Positions 50,640 through 63,449 of a stretch of 64,000 nt of DNA are shown one piece after another. The notes below the pieces were generated by a model. The model was not told the DNA's origin. It did no database searches and saw only the letters and a list, made by a program, of their open reading frames with translations. Numbering within the stretch: position 1 is the stretch's first letter; every line of letters starts with the position of its first letter. The position numbers and the translations under genes were made by a program. The DNA comes from Anniella stebbinsi (taxonomy: Eukaryota; Chordata; Lepidosauria; Squamata; Anniellidae): NCBI GenBank assembly GCA_029215795.1, contig JARDYH010000007.1, positions 19,007,763-19,071,762 of the forward strand, in the 5' to 3' direction.

Positions 50640-51210
50640 AGCCTGCAATGCTCCTCGTCGGCAATAAGAGTCGCTGTTTCGCGCAAACACTGGGCGGCGG
50701 CCCCTAAAATCTTGAACTCATCGTCCAGAGCAGGGTACCGCTATATTAGGTGTCTCGCACGCTGCCTGACTAAAAGGACCCGCTCAACTTCTTGTTGGAC
50801 CGCAATGCCTCCTTGAAACAGCCGCTTTCCGCCTGACAGAAGCCGAGGCCGGAGGGAACAAAGTGACAACGAGAATTCGGCGCGGGGAAAAGGGTTCCAA
50901 GACTGCGACGGCGACCAGGCATCGGCCGGGGCGAGCGAGGTCCTTGTTGGAGCGTGCGGGAAAGGCGGGGTCCTCGTGGCGGCGCCTGGGCGGATGAGGT
51001 CACTCTTTGTGGTGGCTGCCGTTGGCAAGATGGCGCCGGTGCTGGCGGAGAAGAAGCTGCTGGGGCCGGACGGGCCTGTGGCTGCCGACTTCCCCAGCGA
51101 GGAGGAGGAAGGGCAGAGCCTCTGGTGAGGAGCCCAGCCAGGCTGGGCTTGGCCAGGGCGGGGGCTCTGGACTGCCCCTGCTGGTCTTCGGTGGGGGTGG
51201 GTGGGGGTTG
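50640..51210 (+). promoter_or_regulatory. CpG-rich promoter and first-exon region of DYNC1LI2
   Basis: A sharp rise in GC and CpG content begins near 50.6 kb and covers the DYNC1LI2 start codon at 51030. Long open frames on both strands here are a by-product of the base composition. It is a CpG-island-type promoter by appearance; the exact transcription start is not determinable. Confidence 0.7.
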
Positions 51211-54200
51211 CACCTTTTCCTGCCTGATGGGGATTCAGCTAAGCCGGGTGGGCTCGAAGCCTCCCTGCTCCTGGTAGTAGCCCTTGTCAGGGATGAGCAG
51301 GGGTCGTGGGCGAGAAAGCCTTTGACGACGAACACCTCACAATTCCCCATGTAGCTCTTTACGTATGATTGGAAGACAGGCTTGGCTTACTCGTATTGAG
51401 AGGGGCGTTGAAGCTTAAGAAAGGGCTGGGGGCGGTGGTAGGGATTGGTTCTTCTCCGTTGCTTTCTCGTTTTGCAAGTACATAGATGTGCATATTTGTA
51501 CTCTGTGGACTCAGAAGCCAGGGAGCTGCAATGAGGGCCCGTAATATCCTTACCAAGAAGGAGCATCTCTCTGCTTCTCCCTCCTCTCATTGAAGCATTA
51601 TGAAGCAAAAGCCTCCCCCACATGGAAGCCCAGGAGCAGGATGAAGTATACCCACAGGACCGTCTCTTTCTCTCTCTGTCTGTCTTTTTCAAAATTTGAT
51701 GCTGGCAGCCTTAATCTTGTTTTAACCAACAGCCAGGGTTGCTAGGAAAGTTAAGGATACAAAATGACAGGCTCTGCATCTCTGTGCAGATAACTAGAGG
51801 AGCAGTGTTGTCAGTGTGAATGCAGCAGAAATCTAATCCCTGCTCTGTATCATACCTCCCTGGAGTTTAGTTGTGTTGAAGTTGCGCTGTCTGTTCTAGT
51901 GCTTGCATGATGGTGTTTTGGAAAAGAGAAATTTTATGATAGATTCAGATTCACGTTTATTGAATCTATCTTGTTTCTGTGCCTCCCCTACTCTATTGGT
52001 ATATTTAAAACAGTATTTTCTCTAGATAGACTCCTCTCTTTAAACAGAGTGGAACATTTCGATCCATAGGGAGTTTCTGTTGTGATTCTTTGACTTGTCT
52101 AAACTTTGAAGTATCAACCATTGGCATCTCTGTTTACTTCAGAAGATAAATTATGATTATTCGCTTCTTTTATTGTAAAATATTTGGCTGTTGTTTTAAT
52201 AGAAAAACAGGATACAAATAACAAACCCAACTATTCTGCAGGAGAAAAGGCCTTTGTGAATAGATTTGAGATGCTTAGTAAGATCAATGTCTTGCATTGA
52301 TCAATTACTTTTTCAAATATTCTCTTTAGTGCAACAACTTTTGCATCCAATCTTTTTGCCATATATCATATGTCCTACAGAATAAAGTTCTAGGACTAAC
52401 CTTTAACTTGTACTACAAAAAATTCTGCTCTTCTCTGGTGGTCACTTTATTCTTATCCATGTTTTGGTGTTCTCATCATCAGCTTTTTTGGGAAATAGTT
52501 TATAGGTATATATGAATAGTTAGCTTAGTTATACTGTGATATACAGAGAGGCTATTTACAAAATCAGAGATGCTCCGTGACCATTGGAGCTTTACCTTTT
52601 TTGGTGCTACCTCTTGCATTGGGGAGGGTCTGAAAACAGTACCCCTGAGTACCTGTGCAGTAATTTTACTATTGTGTGTCAGATAGCATTACAGTTCCCC
52701 TGACTGGCTCCTGAGAGGAGGGGTATATCTCATCAATGAAAACAGAGGGTAGAATCCAACAGGATACTTATGCCCCACTGAGTGGCCTCCACTGCTTCCC
52801 GAACAGTTATTTAATGCTTCTGGGGTAACCCGAAATGAGCAGAAATATTTGTTTCTTGAAAGAGACAGGTCAGCAGAGTTCACATAAGGGAGCTGCAATG
52901 ACCTGCCTCCTTCCAGAAATGAATGTTTCTGCTCATTTCTAGGCTTTCCCTAGGAAGTGCTACATCTGGCTTGCATAAGAGATGCATCCTGCTTGCGCAG
53001 TGCAGTTGGCGGGACCCACCGCTTGTGGAAGGGAATTAACAGGGTGGAAAGGAATTGGTGGGAGCATAAGCGCCCCGTTGGATTCTGTTCAAATACAATT
53101 AAGTCTGCTACTTTTAAGGTATTTTGGCTATATATGTGGAATCTAAGTACCTCTCGTGTGTCACTATCTCTTTCTAGACAGATGCTTACTCTGTTCTTCA
53201 CCAGCTAATGAAATCCTAGATGCTTTGTCTCAGAATTTAGTGATGCATGGTAATCTGGCCTAAAACGGATATTCCAGCTCCATATCTGTGATCCAGAAGG
53301 AGATCCAGAATTTGAGCTAAAAGCCTTCAGTAGGATTTAAGAGAGGATAAAAGAAGGGTTAATGTGCAACTTGCTAATGAGGTTTAAATGGTAGGGATTT
53401 GAGCATCTGTTACCCTTGAGTGTCTGTATTTGCATTCTAGTGGAGACTGGTTGTTGACACATTGCTAGAAGTAAAGCACAATTTGGGAATATGTTGAAAA
53501 TACTCTTCAAAATGGTGTTGGATAGTCTTGCTTTAAACCTGCAAAATCAGAGGTTTCACCCAGATTTACTTGAAGTGATATGACGTGATACCTCTTTTTG
53601 TTTTTTAAATTATTCACTTTAACTATGAAGCAAAATGGCCATCATGGGACGCAACCTTATGCATGTGTAGACAGAAACAAGTCCCATGCTGGCTGGGGGA
53701 TGTTGGGAATTGTAGGACTGTTTCTGGGCTAAACATGCATAGAATTGTGCCCTAATGGTCTTAAAAATATACTGTTACCATTTCAGCTAAGTAATGCAGA
53801 ACAGTCAGTCTTAATACTAGACAACCACCAGTGAAAACATCAGCTCACCTCTGATCATGATCAGGTTTTTGGAAACCTGATCATGACAGATCAGGTTTCC
53901 AAAAACGACTTTGCTACTTAATGTCATTGCACTGCCTCATAGAAAAGAAATGTCCTTTAAAACATACCCAATTTAAGTGTCTGAATTTGGTTTCTCTAGA
54001 TCCAACACATTTATAGTTCTTCTAAATCAGCCTTCCCTAACTTGGTGCACTCCAAATGTGTTGGACTAAAACTACCATTGGCCATGGTGGGAGTTGTTTC
54101 CCAGTACATCTGGAATGCACTAAGCTGGGGAAAACTGTCTTAAACATAGGAAGTCAAGATTAGTAAACCAATTTTAAATCAACCCAACTTAAATAACTGG

Positions 54201-57200
54201 TTTAAATAAAGTTTCCCAGCTTATAAATTTCCTGAACAAGCTTGCCTAATAATTGGTTGGTGTAACTATAAAAATATATTGGTTTGCAACTAAATAAAGT
54301 CTTTATGCTACCTAGGAACATAATTCAAAACCTCTGGTCATCCTGCTCCCATGTCTTTTGCACTGTAGAACTATATCTGTTTAGGGGTTGGTGTCAGTGC
54401 TGAATGTGGAATCAATAGATTTCTATTTGGTCCTGAGTACACATGCAGGGAAAATAAGCAAGACCACTTATTTAGAGACTAAGAACTTTCCAGTAAAAGC
54501 TAGTAGTTACTGGGCAGAGCAGTGTTTTCCAGGAGATCAAAAGTAAATATCCTTGTTTGGTTAATACAGTCAGAAGTGTTCAGCTTAGGAATTGAAAGCA
54601 CTGCAGAGCATATCACCCAGATGGAGTCAGTGGATGATCCTGATGTCAGAAAGGATGGTTTCTTCTGAGTCTTAGCGCTTGGAATGACTTCTCAGTAGGA
54701 AGCCCGTCATTTTTGGGTCATATTTATAATGCTGGGTTTCAAAAGTCAAATACTTCTTCTCTGGTTCTTTTACATAAAAAGCAGGTTTTAACTTGATTTG
54801 TCTGATAAAAGTTCATGGTTTCAGTTTGATATTATGAATGTGTTGACACATTTGCATTAAATTTGGATGGCAGTATTACTTAGGTTCTTCTTAAAAAGAG
54901 TAACATACAAAAGAGTGACTTACAGTAATTGAAGCGTATTAAATAAAACATAATTAATTCTTACTTACTCAGCCAAGGGTGTACATAAACCTCACCTGCA
55001 CAGAGAGAAACTTGTCTAGAGATGTGAAGGCCTGGAAAAAACTGGAAAATGTTGTAATTCTTGTTCTCCCCTCACCCTATTTTTTTCCTGGTCCTTCACA
55101 TCTCTACCTCTTTTCAGTTGTCTTGTTTCATTTGATTTGTGTTATCTGCAATCAAACTAATAAGGGGTTTTGTTTTATGCAGGTCCTCAATATTGAGTGA
55201 GGTGTCCACCCGATCCAGGTCTAAACTACCCTTGGGCAAAAATATTCTTGTCTTTGGTAAGTATTCATTTGGAGTAGTGGGAAGCTGTTGGTTTTGCTGG
55301 CATACTGAGATCTTACTTTTTTTTAAAGTGAGTTTAAGTGAAGAAAAGATAACCATTTAATCTGGTTGAAAGCCTGAGGTACTTAATATGATATTACATA
55401 GGCTTAAGTTGGTCTTGTATCTTTTGTGCTGACAAGGTACCTTGAACCTAATGTGTTGACATAAGGCTGTGGTGCAGCTTTTGGCTTAATGAAATATTCT
55501 CAAAACATTAAAAATGCAGATGTGACCTTTTTGTGAAGTAGATGAAATATAAATTGTTCACAATGCAGCTTACTAATGTTTATGATGATGATAAAAACTG
55601 TGTGTGTGAGATTCAGAGAGACTGCCTGGCTTATTGAGGGGCTGCTGTTTTATTTGCTGCCCTATAAAATGACAGGACAAATGAGCTGCTTCTCCAGAAC
55701 CCGCAAAGGTTCACTTAAATTCACAGCTGAATGACATGACTGTGTTTCCTGTAAAAGGTGAGCTTCTTGATGTTTCTTTTCTGCCCTACAAATCTATTGG
55801 CAGGTGATGATGGCTCAGGCAAAACAACACTAATGACTAAAATACAAGGAGCAGAGCACGGCAAGAAAGGAAGAGGCCTGGAATACCTGTACCTAAATAT
55901 CCATGATGAAGACAGAGATGGTAAAGTATTTGCTATATCTGCATTCCTTTTGCTTAAAATAGGAGACTTGTCCCTTCTCACAGCTACAGCTGGTTGCTAA
56001 TATCATCCTACAGCTTCATCCTTTGCATGGAATTCTCAATGTTCAGTGGAGATTAGTTCTATGTAAGTTTATATAGGACTTGCAGCTCTAATTGCATCTA
56101 TTTGGTCTGATATGTTGAAACGCAGATAAGATTCGTTAAAGGGAATATGTAAGAATTCCCTTGTGTTTTCCATGCTCTTGTTGCACAGTTGTCTAGGATA
56201 TTATATGTATTGAGTAGTTCTGTCATTATGGATTTTGCTGATGTTTGTTCACTGATGATTTGGATTAGTTTCCACTATAAATTCTTGTTTTTTTGTTTTT
56301 CTGAGATTCCACTTCTACTCTCTTTTATGCTTTCTGCCCCCCGGGAGGGGAAGAGATTGAAAGTTTAATGTAGGTTCAGAGGTTGTGCTGGAGAAAGCAT
56401 ATTAGATTAGAAATGTGGCTTGTTTATAGGAAGGACCTCCATTAGTCATACATGAATAAAAGGAGGTCTGGTTTCACACAGGGCAGAGACTTTAGGTCTT
56501 GCTCTCAGTTGTGTCCTCACATTCACATATCAAATCAGACTGAAGCGTTGCTTAGAACTATGGAAATATATAAATCCAGTAATAACCTGAGCTTTTATAC
56601 GTGCATCCATATGGTCTTGTAGATCTTCAGTATGTTTTTGTAAACATTGGGTAGTAATAATTCATGTGGAAGGTATTAAGTTATCCACCTGTCTTCCTTC
56701 TTCTCTTAATACCTATTTATGCCAAGGAGGCTTGGCTTTCTCTTTGTCTCCTCCGCCTTTTATTAGCTGTATATTCTAGTCATTGCCAAATCATATCATT
56801 TCTCCCAGTACAAAAATATGGTATTTCTTTTCTGTCCTCTCAGTAAAAATTCTGGTCCACACCCTGGTTATCTCTCTCCTTGATTACTGCAATCTTTGCC
56901 TCTTTGGTCTCCTGTTGTGTTACTGTGATCTGCTCATATCTTTCCTCCTCTGCTGCTAAAATTATTCATTGGTTTTTGCTGTGGTCATGTTACACCTCAC
57001 TTTAAAATCCCTATACTGGGTTCTTGTCCACTCCTGGAAGCTGCAGAAGGTTTCCATCCTTGCCTCAACCCTTCATGGCTGTTTTCCCTCCCCATTTACC
57101 TCTGTGCTCTAATATTCCAACACATCCACACCAGTTACCTTTGCTCATCCACCACCACCACCACTCTAAGCCATCCTAAGGCCTCCTGCTCCCTGATGTC

Positions 57201-60200
57201 TTTGCCCTTTCTCCCTTGCTGCCCTTTATGCCTTGAACTACCTCTCAGAACCCCTTCATGAGTCCATTTGTCCTATTTCTTTCCAATTTCTCCTCAAAGC
57301 CTACCTTTTCTGCAAAGCCTTCAGAACAACCCCTTGTTCCCAACTTGGTGCCCTCCAGATATGTTGGACTGAAACTCCCATCATTCCTAAGCTGGCTGAG
57401 AATGGTGGGACTTGTGTTCCAGCATACTTGGAGGGCACCAAGTTGGTGGGCACTGCCATACTCTAGTGAAGACTAGGTATGTGTAAGAGCAATACTCACA
57501 TATTTCCCCACTATTTAGCTCTGCATTTTCTTCCAGTCTCCCTTGTGTTGAATGCTAGATTGTAATTCCCCCATTGGGTAGCGACCTGTTCTCTCATTTT
57601 TTGTAAAGTGCCAAGTACATAGATGTTGAAATGCGACTACATTTGGAAAAGGCATCTTCCTTTTTTCAGATCAGACCCGCTGTAACGTCTGGATTCTTGA
57701 TGGGGACTTGTACCACAAAGGTCTCTTGAAGTTTGCTGTTTCAGCAGAATCATTGCAGGAGACAGTTGTCATCTTTGCGGCAGATATGTCTAGGCCGTGG
57801 ACTATTATGGAATGCTTACAAAAATGGGCGAGTGTCTTGCGTGAGCATATTGATAAGCTGAAAATTCCCCCTGAAGACGTGAGAGACATGGAACAGCAAT
57901 GTAAGTAATCCAAGACTTTTTCTTCCTATGTACGCGATTTACTGAGAGGAAGGCTCGCATAGAGCTTATTTATTTTTCTTTATATATTTACCAAATGCCT
58001 CTTAAAATATTTTTTTCTAGGTGTTTTACAATAACGATAAAAATACACATAAAATCACAATATAAAACAAATAAATGTGCCAACACAGCATAAAATACAA
58101 TGATAAAATACTAAAATGTTTAAAGGCACAATCAATCCTATGCCTGTTTAGACAGAAAAACATACATAGGGTTACACCCTAATTGTATAGCTGCCTTATA
58201 CCGAGTGAAACCATTGGTCTATCTAACATAGCATTGTATCCTTCTGACTTCTGGTTTGGTGTCTTGGCTTCTCACATGAATGGAAACAGTATTGTTAGTT
58301 ATGTGGACATTGTGGCTGTGGGCATGAATTCAGTATTTATTCAGTGAAAAATTTGGTATCTTGGGAATTCTAAGACTTGTAAACAAATCAAATATCTATT
58401 TCTTATACTTAGAGAGAGGTATGGTAACTTTGGAATAGTACAGTTTAATCTGTACTGTGGTATAGTAGAGCTTAACACTGATAGGTTTGGGAACACAGGC
58501 ATACTGAGGACTGTTCAAGGAGCTGGCTTAATTGCTATATGACTTACAGAAGTTTTCTGGGTGTTCCAGCTGCCACCACTACTGATACTCTAGTATGAGT
58601 TGATGTCTGTGTGACATTAAAAGTACCTGTGCACTCGCATTGCCTGGCTTTCTATAGTAACCTGTACAAAACCTGCTTCTGCAGAGTTTCATGTGTCCCA
58701 TTGGGGGACTTTGACACGTAACCCTGTGCAAGCTCTACTGAAATATCTTCAGACTGAACAGCCTCAGTCTGAAGTAACTGCCAGGGCCCCTTCTTCTCCA
58801 GCAGTTAGTCTCATCTTTTGAAAACCCCACTGAAAGCACATACTTCCCAAGTTTTATCATATAGTGGAGTTCCCGCCCAGCAAATGAACTATACGTGAAC
58901 TATTCTACATGAGAGAACAGCAAGTAGTGGTCTCAACCCATATTTCCCCCTCTTGTTTTACTGCATGCAATCCTGACCCCAGTGGAAAGAACTGGCCTTC
59001 AGCGCTTTTCTGTTGGGCTGCCTCTCTGTTCTTGCAGCTATTTGGACAGCTACAAAACGTGATTGCTGCTCTGCCATTGCCTTGTGTTTTGCCCACACAG
59101 GTCCAGAAAGTGTGTATTCTGGTTCAGGTAGAATGAATCAATAACCAAATCCAGTCTGTCATGTCATTCAAGTTAGTTGATGTTTTAGTCCTTTTCAGAT
59201 TGTTTTTCATCTGGTGTTTACTGTATTTGGTGGGGGAGAGAATTTTAACACTGTAAAATAAACAAAGCTCCAATTTACTTACAATATCAATTGACTATTA
59301 CATTTCTTGGCAGTCCCATATGAACTATTTCAAGAGTATGATGATGACATTCCAGTCCTCAGAAAGCTGCTCTGGTACAAGCTTCGTTGAATTGAATGAT
59401 GCTTGCACTGGAATAGCAGCCTGAGCATTACTGTGGGGAAGACCTTATCTAGGGTATATACTTGGTCCTATGGAGGTAAGACAGGTATTCTGTTATGCAA
59501 TGTAGACAACCTAAGGTAGCAGCAACATTTTCAAGTAACCAATCTCTTCTTTGTGATTGACTAGCATGGTGATTATCTTTACAGTTGCTGTAGTAGAAAG
59601 AAAAAAAGAGTGATGAAGGAGCATCATTAACATTTGCCAAAGTCCAAAAAATTGAGAGCAGCCATAGTGAGGTACAGAACACAGCCATTTTCCTGTGCAA
59701 TGGCAGTTTATTTTGCTGAATCCCAGAAACAGGCCCAACTTAAATATGGTCATTGTGAAACCAACACAGTTTTTGGAGTGTTAGCTTTCCTGTGTGAAGG
59801 GGTCCAGTGTTCTTGTATGGCACATTCTTGGACTTATTACTGGAACTTGGAGAACAACTGTTCACTTTGCCATAACAGTGGAAATACAGTTTCATCCGTA
59901 ACATAGCAAAATAAGTAGTTTTTCAGAATATCCGTTCCAAATACTTTGATACTTTCTTCTTTGTCAGGTACAATTTGGCACGAATCTCCCATCTCTGGCC
60001 TCAACTTTACACTGCTGATTTCGAAATGGTGGTACAAAAAACTGATGCTTTTCAAAGCTACGTCACGTGGCTTTATCAAGACGAGATAATTTCTAATTCA
60101 GTGAATAAAGGATCTCTTTCTTCACCACGAAGTGTGTTTGTGTTGGGGATGACATCATTCCATTTCTTGTGAGATAAACCATGAGCCAATGTCTAATGTG

Positions 60201-63200
60201 ACAAAAAACAAATGCCTGCTCCTGGAATTCAGTAAAATACACGGCCATTCCTGTGTCTCTCTGGCAGGAATATTTTATGCAACATTTGTTGTGGCCATAC
60301 CTCTGCTGAAATGGAAGCTGCAAGTAAATGGTTGAAAACTGCAAGAGGCAGAGCACAGCCAGTGCTGTGCTTTCTCCCCATAGAAGGATTTGTTGAATTG
60401 GCTAAAGCGGTACCTTAGGGTAGCATGAGGAAAAATTCACCCGAAGGGAAGGCTTTGGGTTTTTCATGCCGCAATTGTCTACAGGAGACTCTTCTCAATA
60501 ACATCTCTTTAAATGTCAAAAGGGGCTCAGCGATTTAGAGATGGAGCAACTTGGCATCCTATGACTGTTTTTGTGTGTTGTTCTTTGGCTACTGACATAG
60601 AGAAAACAGTGCAGGGTGGGGAGCTGTGCATGCATGGAGGAGGACCTATGAAGATGGTCATCTCCCATGCAGAGCACTTTAAACCCCTTCCTTCAGGTAA
60701 AGGAAGCCTGGCCTTGTTTGGCTGTAGCATTGTCAGCAGCTACTGCTAGAACAAGAGTAGAAAACAGCGGACAGATCCAGAGCAGGACAGATAGTGATGG
60801 AGAGGTGAGAAGAGCGCAGAGGCTGCATAATTTCCAGTGTCATTTTGTTCAAACATAGGAATTGCCATTGTGTGTGTGGCTTAAAATGTTGCATCCATTA
60901 TAAGTTTCCTGTCTGTCCAGAATTCTGAGATGTGTGGCACCTTAATATCTTCTATAGTATGTAATAGACAGTGTGCTCCTCTAAAGTTGTTATTTCTTAT
61001 GGTAGGCAGCTGCTTATAGCAGCTGAAAACAAATGACCTGGCCCTGTGCAGCCTTCAGGATTAGGTTGAGCTAAAAATCCATGTAAATGGATTTCAGTGA
61101 CTAAAGTCTGCCAGGCCCGTCTGCCTTTTTTTTTTTTTGTAATTATTATTGCAGGCTAGTTAAGCTTGCACTGATATTTTATGTTGCATCCAGTACTCTG
61201 GGTATTGCTCTGGGTTATTGCAAACTGCCAATTCCCTGAACAAGAGTAAGCCAATATGCTTGCTGCTTAGAGCATGAAAAAAAAATCCTACTGTCTTATA
61301 TCATATGAGTGGGGGGAGGCATTTCTGTGAGAGTGCTACTCACTTGAAAAAGTTCTTCAGACATGTGGGACATGCATAAGCCCTAGAAATATTGTTCATG
61401 AAAGCTTAACCCAAAGGTAGTCAAGGGTCCCTTGGTTTTTCTTGTACACTGAGTTTCAGTGTCTCCTATTGCTGCAGGCATGGGAAGAATATGGCTTCCT
61501 TGGCTCAGGCGCTGTCCTTTTCTAGCATGCATGTCTGATGCCACTGAATATTTCTTGTACCCTGTACAGGAAGGACCGTCCTCCTAATCCACACTGTCAG
61601 GCTTTCAGTCACATTCCCTGGATATCCACAACAGGGGAGGGTAAGCGTTGCTCCAGGAAGTGTGGCCATGCCTCAACCTCACTGATGACTTTAGGTCTTC
61701 TCTGTTCTGCTCGGCTTCCCTGTGGATCATGGAAGAGAGAGGAAAGAGAGCAGCAGCAATGCAAAGAATCCCAGGACGTGCCTTGCCTTACTTCTGCTTG
61801 CAGATTGGGAAGTCTCCGAGGCTGACCTGCTACACAGGGGTGTTATAGAAAACTGTGTTTAGGTTCCTGTTAAGGGAAAGGCTGAAGCTAAGCGGAAGAC
61901 AACATGTTCTGCTTGCAGAAGCTCCCAAGTTCAATATCCAGCATCTCCAAGTAGGGGTGGAAAACTCCTGTCTGAAACCCTGGAGTATCAACCAGTGGTC
62001 TGATTTAGCATAAGGAAGGTTTCTCTGTTCCTATCAAGTTATTTCTGAAGCTCTAAAATACTACAGTATTGAAGTTTCAAATAAAGACATACATACACAA
62101 ATAGTCTGAATACTGAATTGAAACCCCTTAAAGAGTACTTTATTTTAAGACCGTGAGTGTGGCTATATATTTAAAAAAAACAAAGTACACTTAGAACATA
62201 AAGCACATGAAATCATCCTTAAAATCTTTGCCTGAATGTCTTTTCAAACTTATTGACAGTAGCTTTTTAAAGTTATAGTTATGTATCTCTCATTTTATGG
62301 TCCTGATTTTTATTCTTCCCGTAACCTTAAAGATACCTGTTTTTCATAACTTAAAAGCATTTTATTAGTTATAAAAATATTTTTCCCCATAGTTGTGAAG
62401 GCTTTTCAAGAATATGTAGAACCTGAAGAAGGCTATCAGGGATCACCACAGAGAAGAGGTCCCTCAGGGCAAGATGATGAAAATGTTACTCTACCACTTG
62501 GCGATAATGTCCTGACTCACAACCTTGGGATCCCTGTGATAGTTGTTTGTACAAAGGTGAGATTGACCTCTCATTCACTGGCAACTCTAGGCAGACTTTG
62601 GTTGTTTTGATGCACTTCGTTTTAACGTGAAGGCAAAATTTCAGGATTATTTAGACCTTTACACAAATGGAATGGGACCTGTTTTACTTGCAAAGTGGTT
62701 GGAAGTAACCTTTTCAAGTAGGTGGAAGTTTGTATTTCTGAGAAGTGGTTCTTGCTTTCCTCTTCTTTCCACTTCCCAAAGATGGCTTGTGAGTTTCACC
62801 AATCTTAAAGAGTTTAGTTGTCAAAACCTGTATTTGTATGGAATCATTTGGATTTTAAAAGCATGTCCAGGAAGAGTGTTGAGCGCAATCTCTTTCCTTT
62901 TTCTTCAGGTTTTCCTTTTCTCTTTCTTCTCATTCTAATTTTCAAATCTGTAAAAAGTTTCCAAGTCAAATTCAGAGTACAGGAGATCTCATTTTCTAAT
63001 TTTACATTCAAACACACACACAGGCCAAAACTTTTAAGAGTGACAGCAACAACCTTGTTGTTCTGGAGCATGAAGATGCAAATTAAAATACCTTTGAGTT
63101 TGCTTCAAAGCCAAGGTGTCTTGAAATATGTGATGCTTGCAAACTCAGATGCATGCTTTTGTGGTGTTTTTAAGAAAAGATGCTTTGCCTGTCCAACTTC

Positions 63201-63440
63201 GGTGATATGTGGTGAAGTATTTTGTTTAAGGGCCTCAAACAAAGCTTGCTTTGAACATTTATTTGTGCAAAAGCAGATGTGTCCTGCACATAATTTACAC
63301 TTCAGACTTTCAGAGCTCATAATTTCTCTTTGTATTTCTTTTTCAGTGTGATGCAATGAGCGTATTAGAAAAGGAACATGACTACAGAGAAGAACACTTT
63401 GATTTCATACAGTCGCACATTCGTAGATTCTGCTTACAGT
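51030..63440 (+). CDS. DYNC1LI2: Cytoplasmic dynein 1 light intermediate chain 2, 5' part (exons 1-6), cut by the window edge
   Basis: Seen: coding exons 51030-51124, 55183-55256, 55804-55920, 57670-57900, 62393-62556 and 63347-63440, all phase-consistent, giving 258 residues plus one base. That is about half of the ~490-residue family length; the remaining exons lie past 64000. The N-terminus [16 protein letters not shown] is close to that of mammalian LIC2. Exon 3 carries the Walker A loop GDDGSGKTT, followed by [14 protein letters not shown]. Exon 4 has [17 protein letters not shown] and SRPWT..M. The exon 5/6 junction gives VVCTKCD, the NKxD-like position of the G-like fold. Role (family): LICs bind the dynein heavy chain through this GTPase-like domain and recruit cargo adaptors through a C-terminal part not present here. 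Start: ATG at 51030 has A at -3 and G at +4 inside a CpG-rich stretch. LIC2 is preferred over LIC1 from the N-terminus and the synteny. Exon 6 ends at a U12-type donor. Confidence 0.95.
53855..53886. other. Perfect hairpin in DYNC1LI2 intron 1
   Basis: TCATGATCAGGTTT (53855-53868) pairs exactly with its complement at 53873-53886 around TTGG. A third copy of the core GATCAGGTTT follows at ~53889, so it may be a small duplicated palindrome. Confidence 0.5.
54030..54135. mobile_element. ~105-bp TIR element, copy 3
   Basis: CCTTCCCTAACTTGG at the left against GCTGGGGAAAA at the right, with GTGTTGGACTAAAACTACCA in the core. A diverged member of the family at 7525, in DYNC1LI2 intron 1. Confidence 0.55.
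57332..57452. mobile_element. ~120-bp TIR element, copy 4
   Basis: TTCCCAACTTGGTGCCCTCC at the left pairs with GGAGGGCACCAAGTTGGTGG at the right. The core has GTTGGACTGAAACTCCCATC. In DYNC1LI2 intron 3. The better-paired arms suggest a younger copy. Confidence 0.6.
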
Positions 63441-63449
63441 GTATCCTTT
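63441..63449 (+). other. U12-type 5' splice site of DYNC1LI2 intron 6
   Basis: Exon 6 ends in CAG T, and the intron begins GTATCCTTTTC. This matches the minor-spliceosome 5' consensus RTATCCTTT at every position and is unlike the GTRAGT-type donors elsewhere in the window. The split leaves T as the first base of the Tyr codon that continues the protein in mammalian LIC2. The branch site and acceptor lie beyond the right edge. Confidence 0.75.

Larger units (their letters stand above)
47698..51029. other. TERB1 3' UTR and intergenic region before DYNC1LI2
   Basis: Contains a 3' UTR hairpin (47801-47841), a candidate poly(A) signal (48360), two abutting palindromic MITE-like elements (~48513-48964), a perfect hairpin (50022-50053) and then the DYNC1LI2 CpG-rich promoter from ~50.64 kb. 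No further exon was recognised. 49.0-50.0 kb has no feature I can name. Confidence 0.6.

Noticed and set aside
50770..51354. Open frames on both strands around 51 kb, including a 147-codon minus-strand frame
   Set aside because: They overlap DYNC1LI2 exon 1 and its CpG-rich flank; no recognisable protein.
62818..63351. 177-codon open frame in DYNC1LI2 intron 5
   Set aside because: It enters exon 6 out of frame and resembles no protein.
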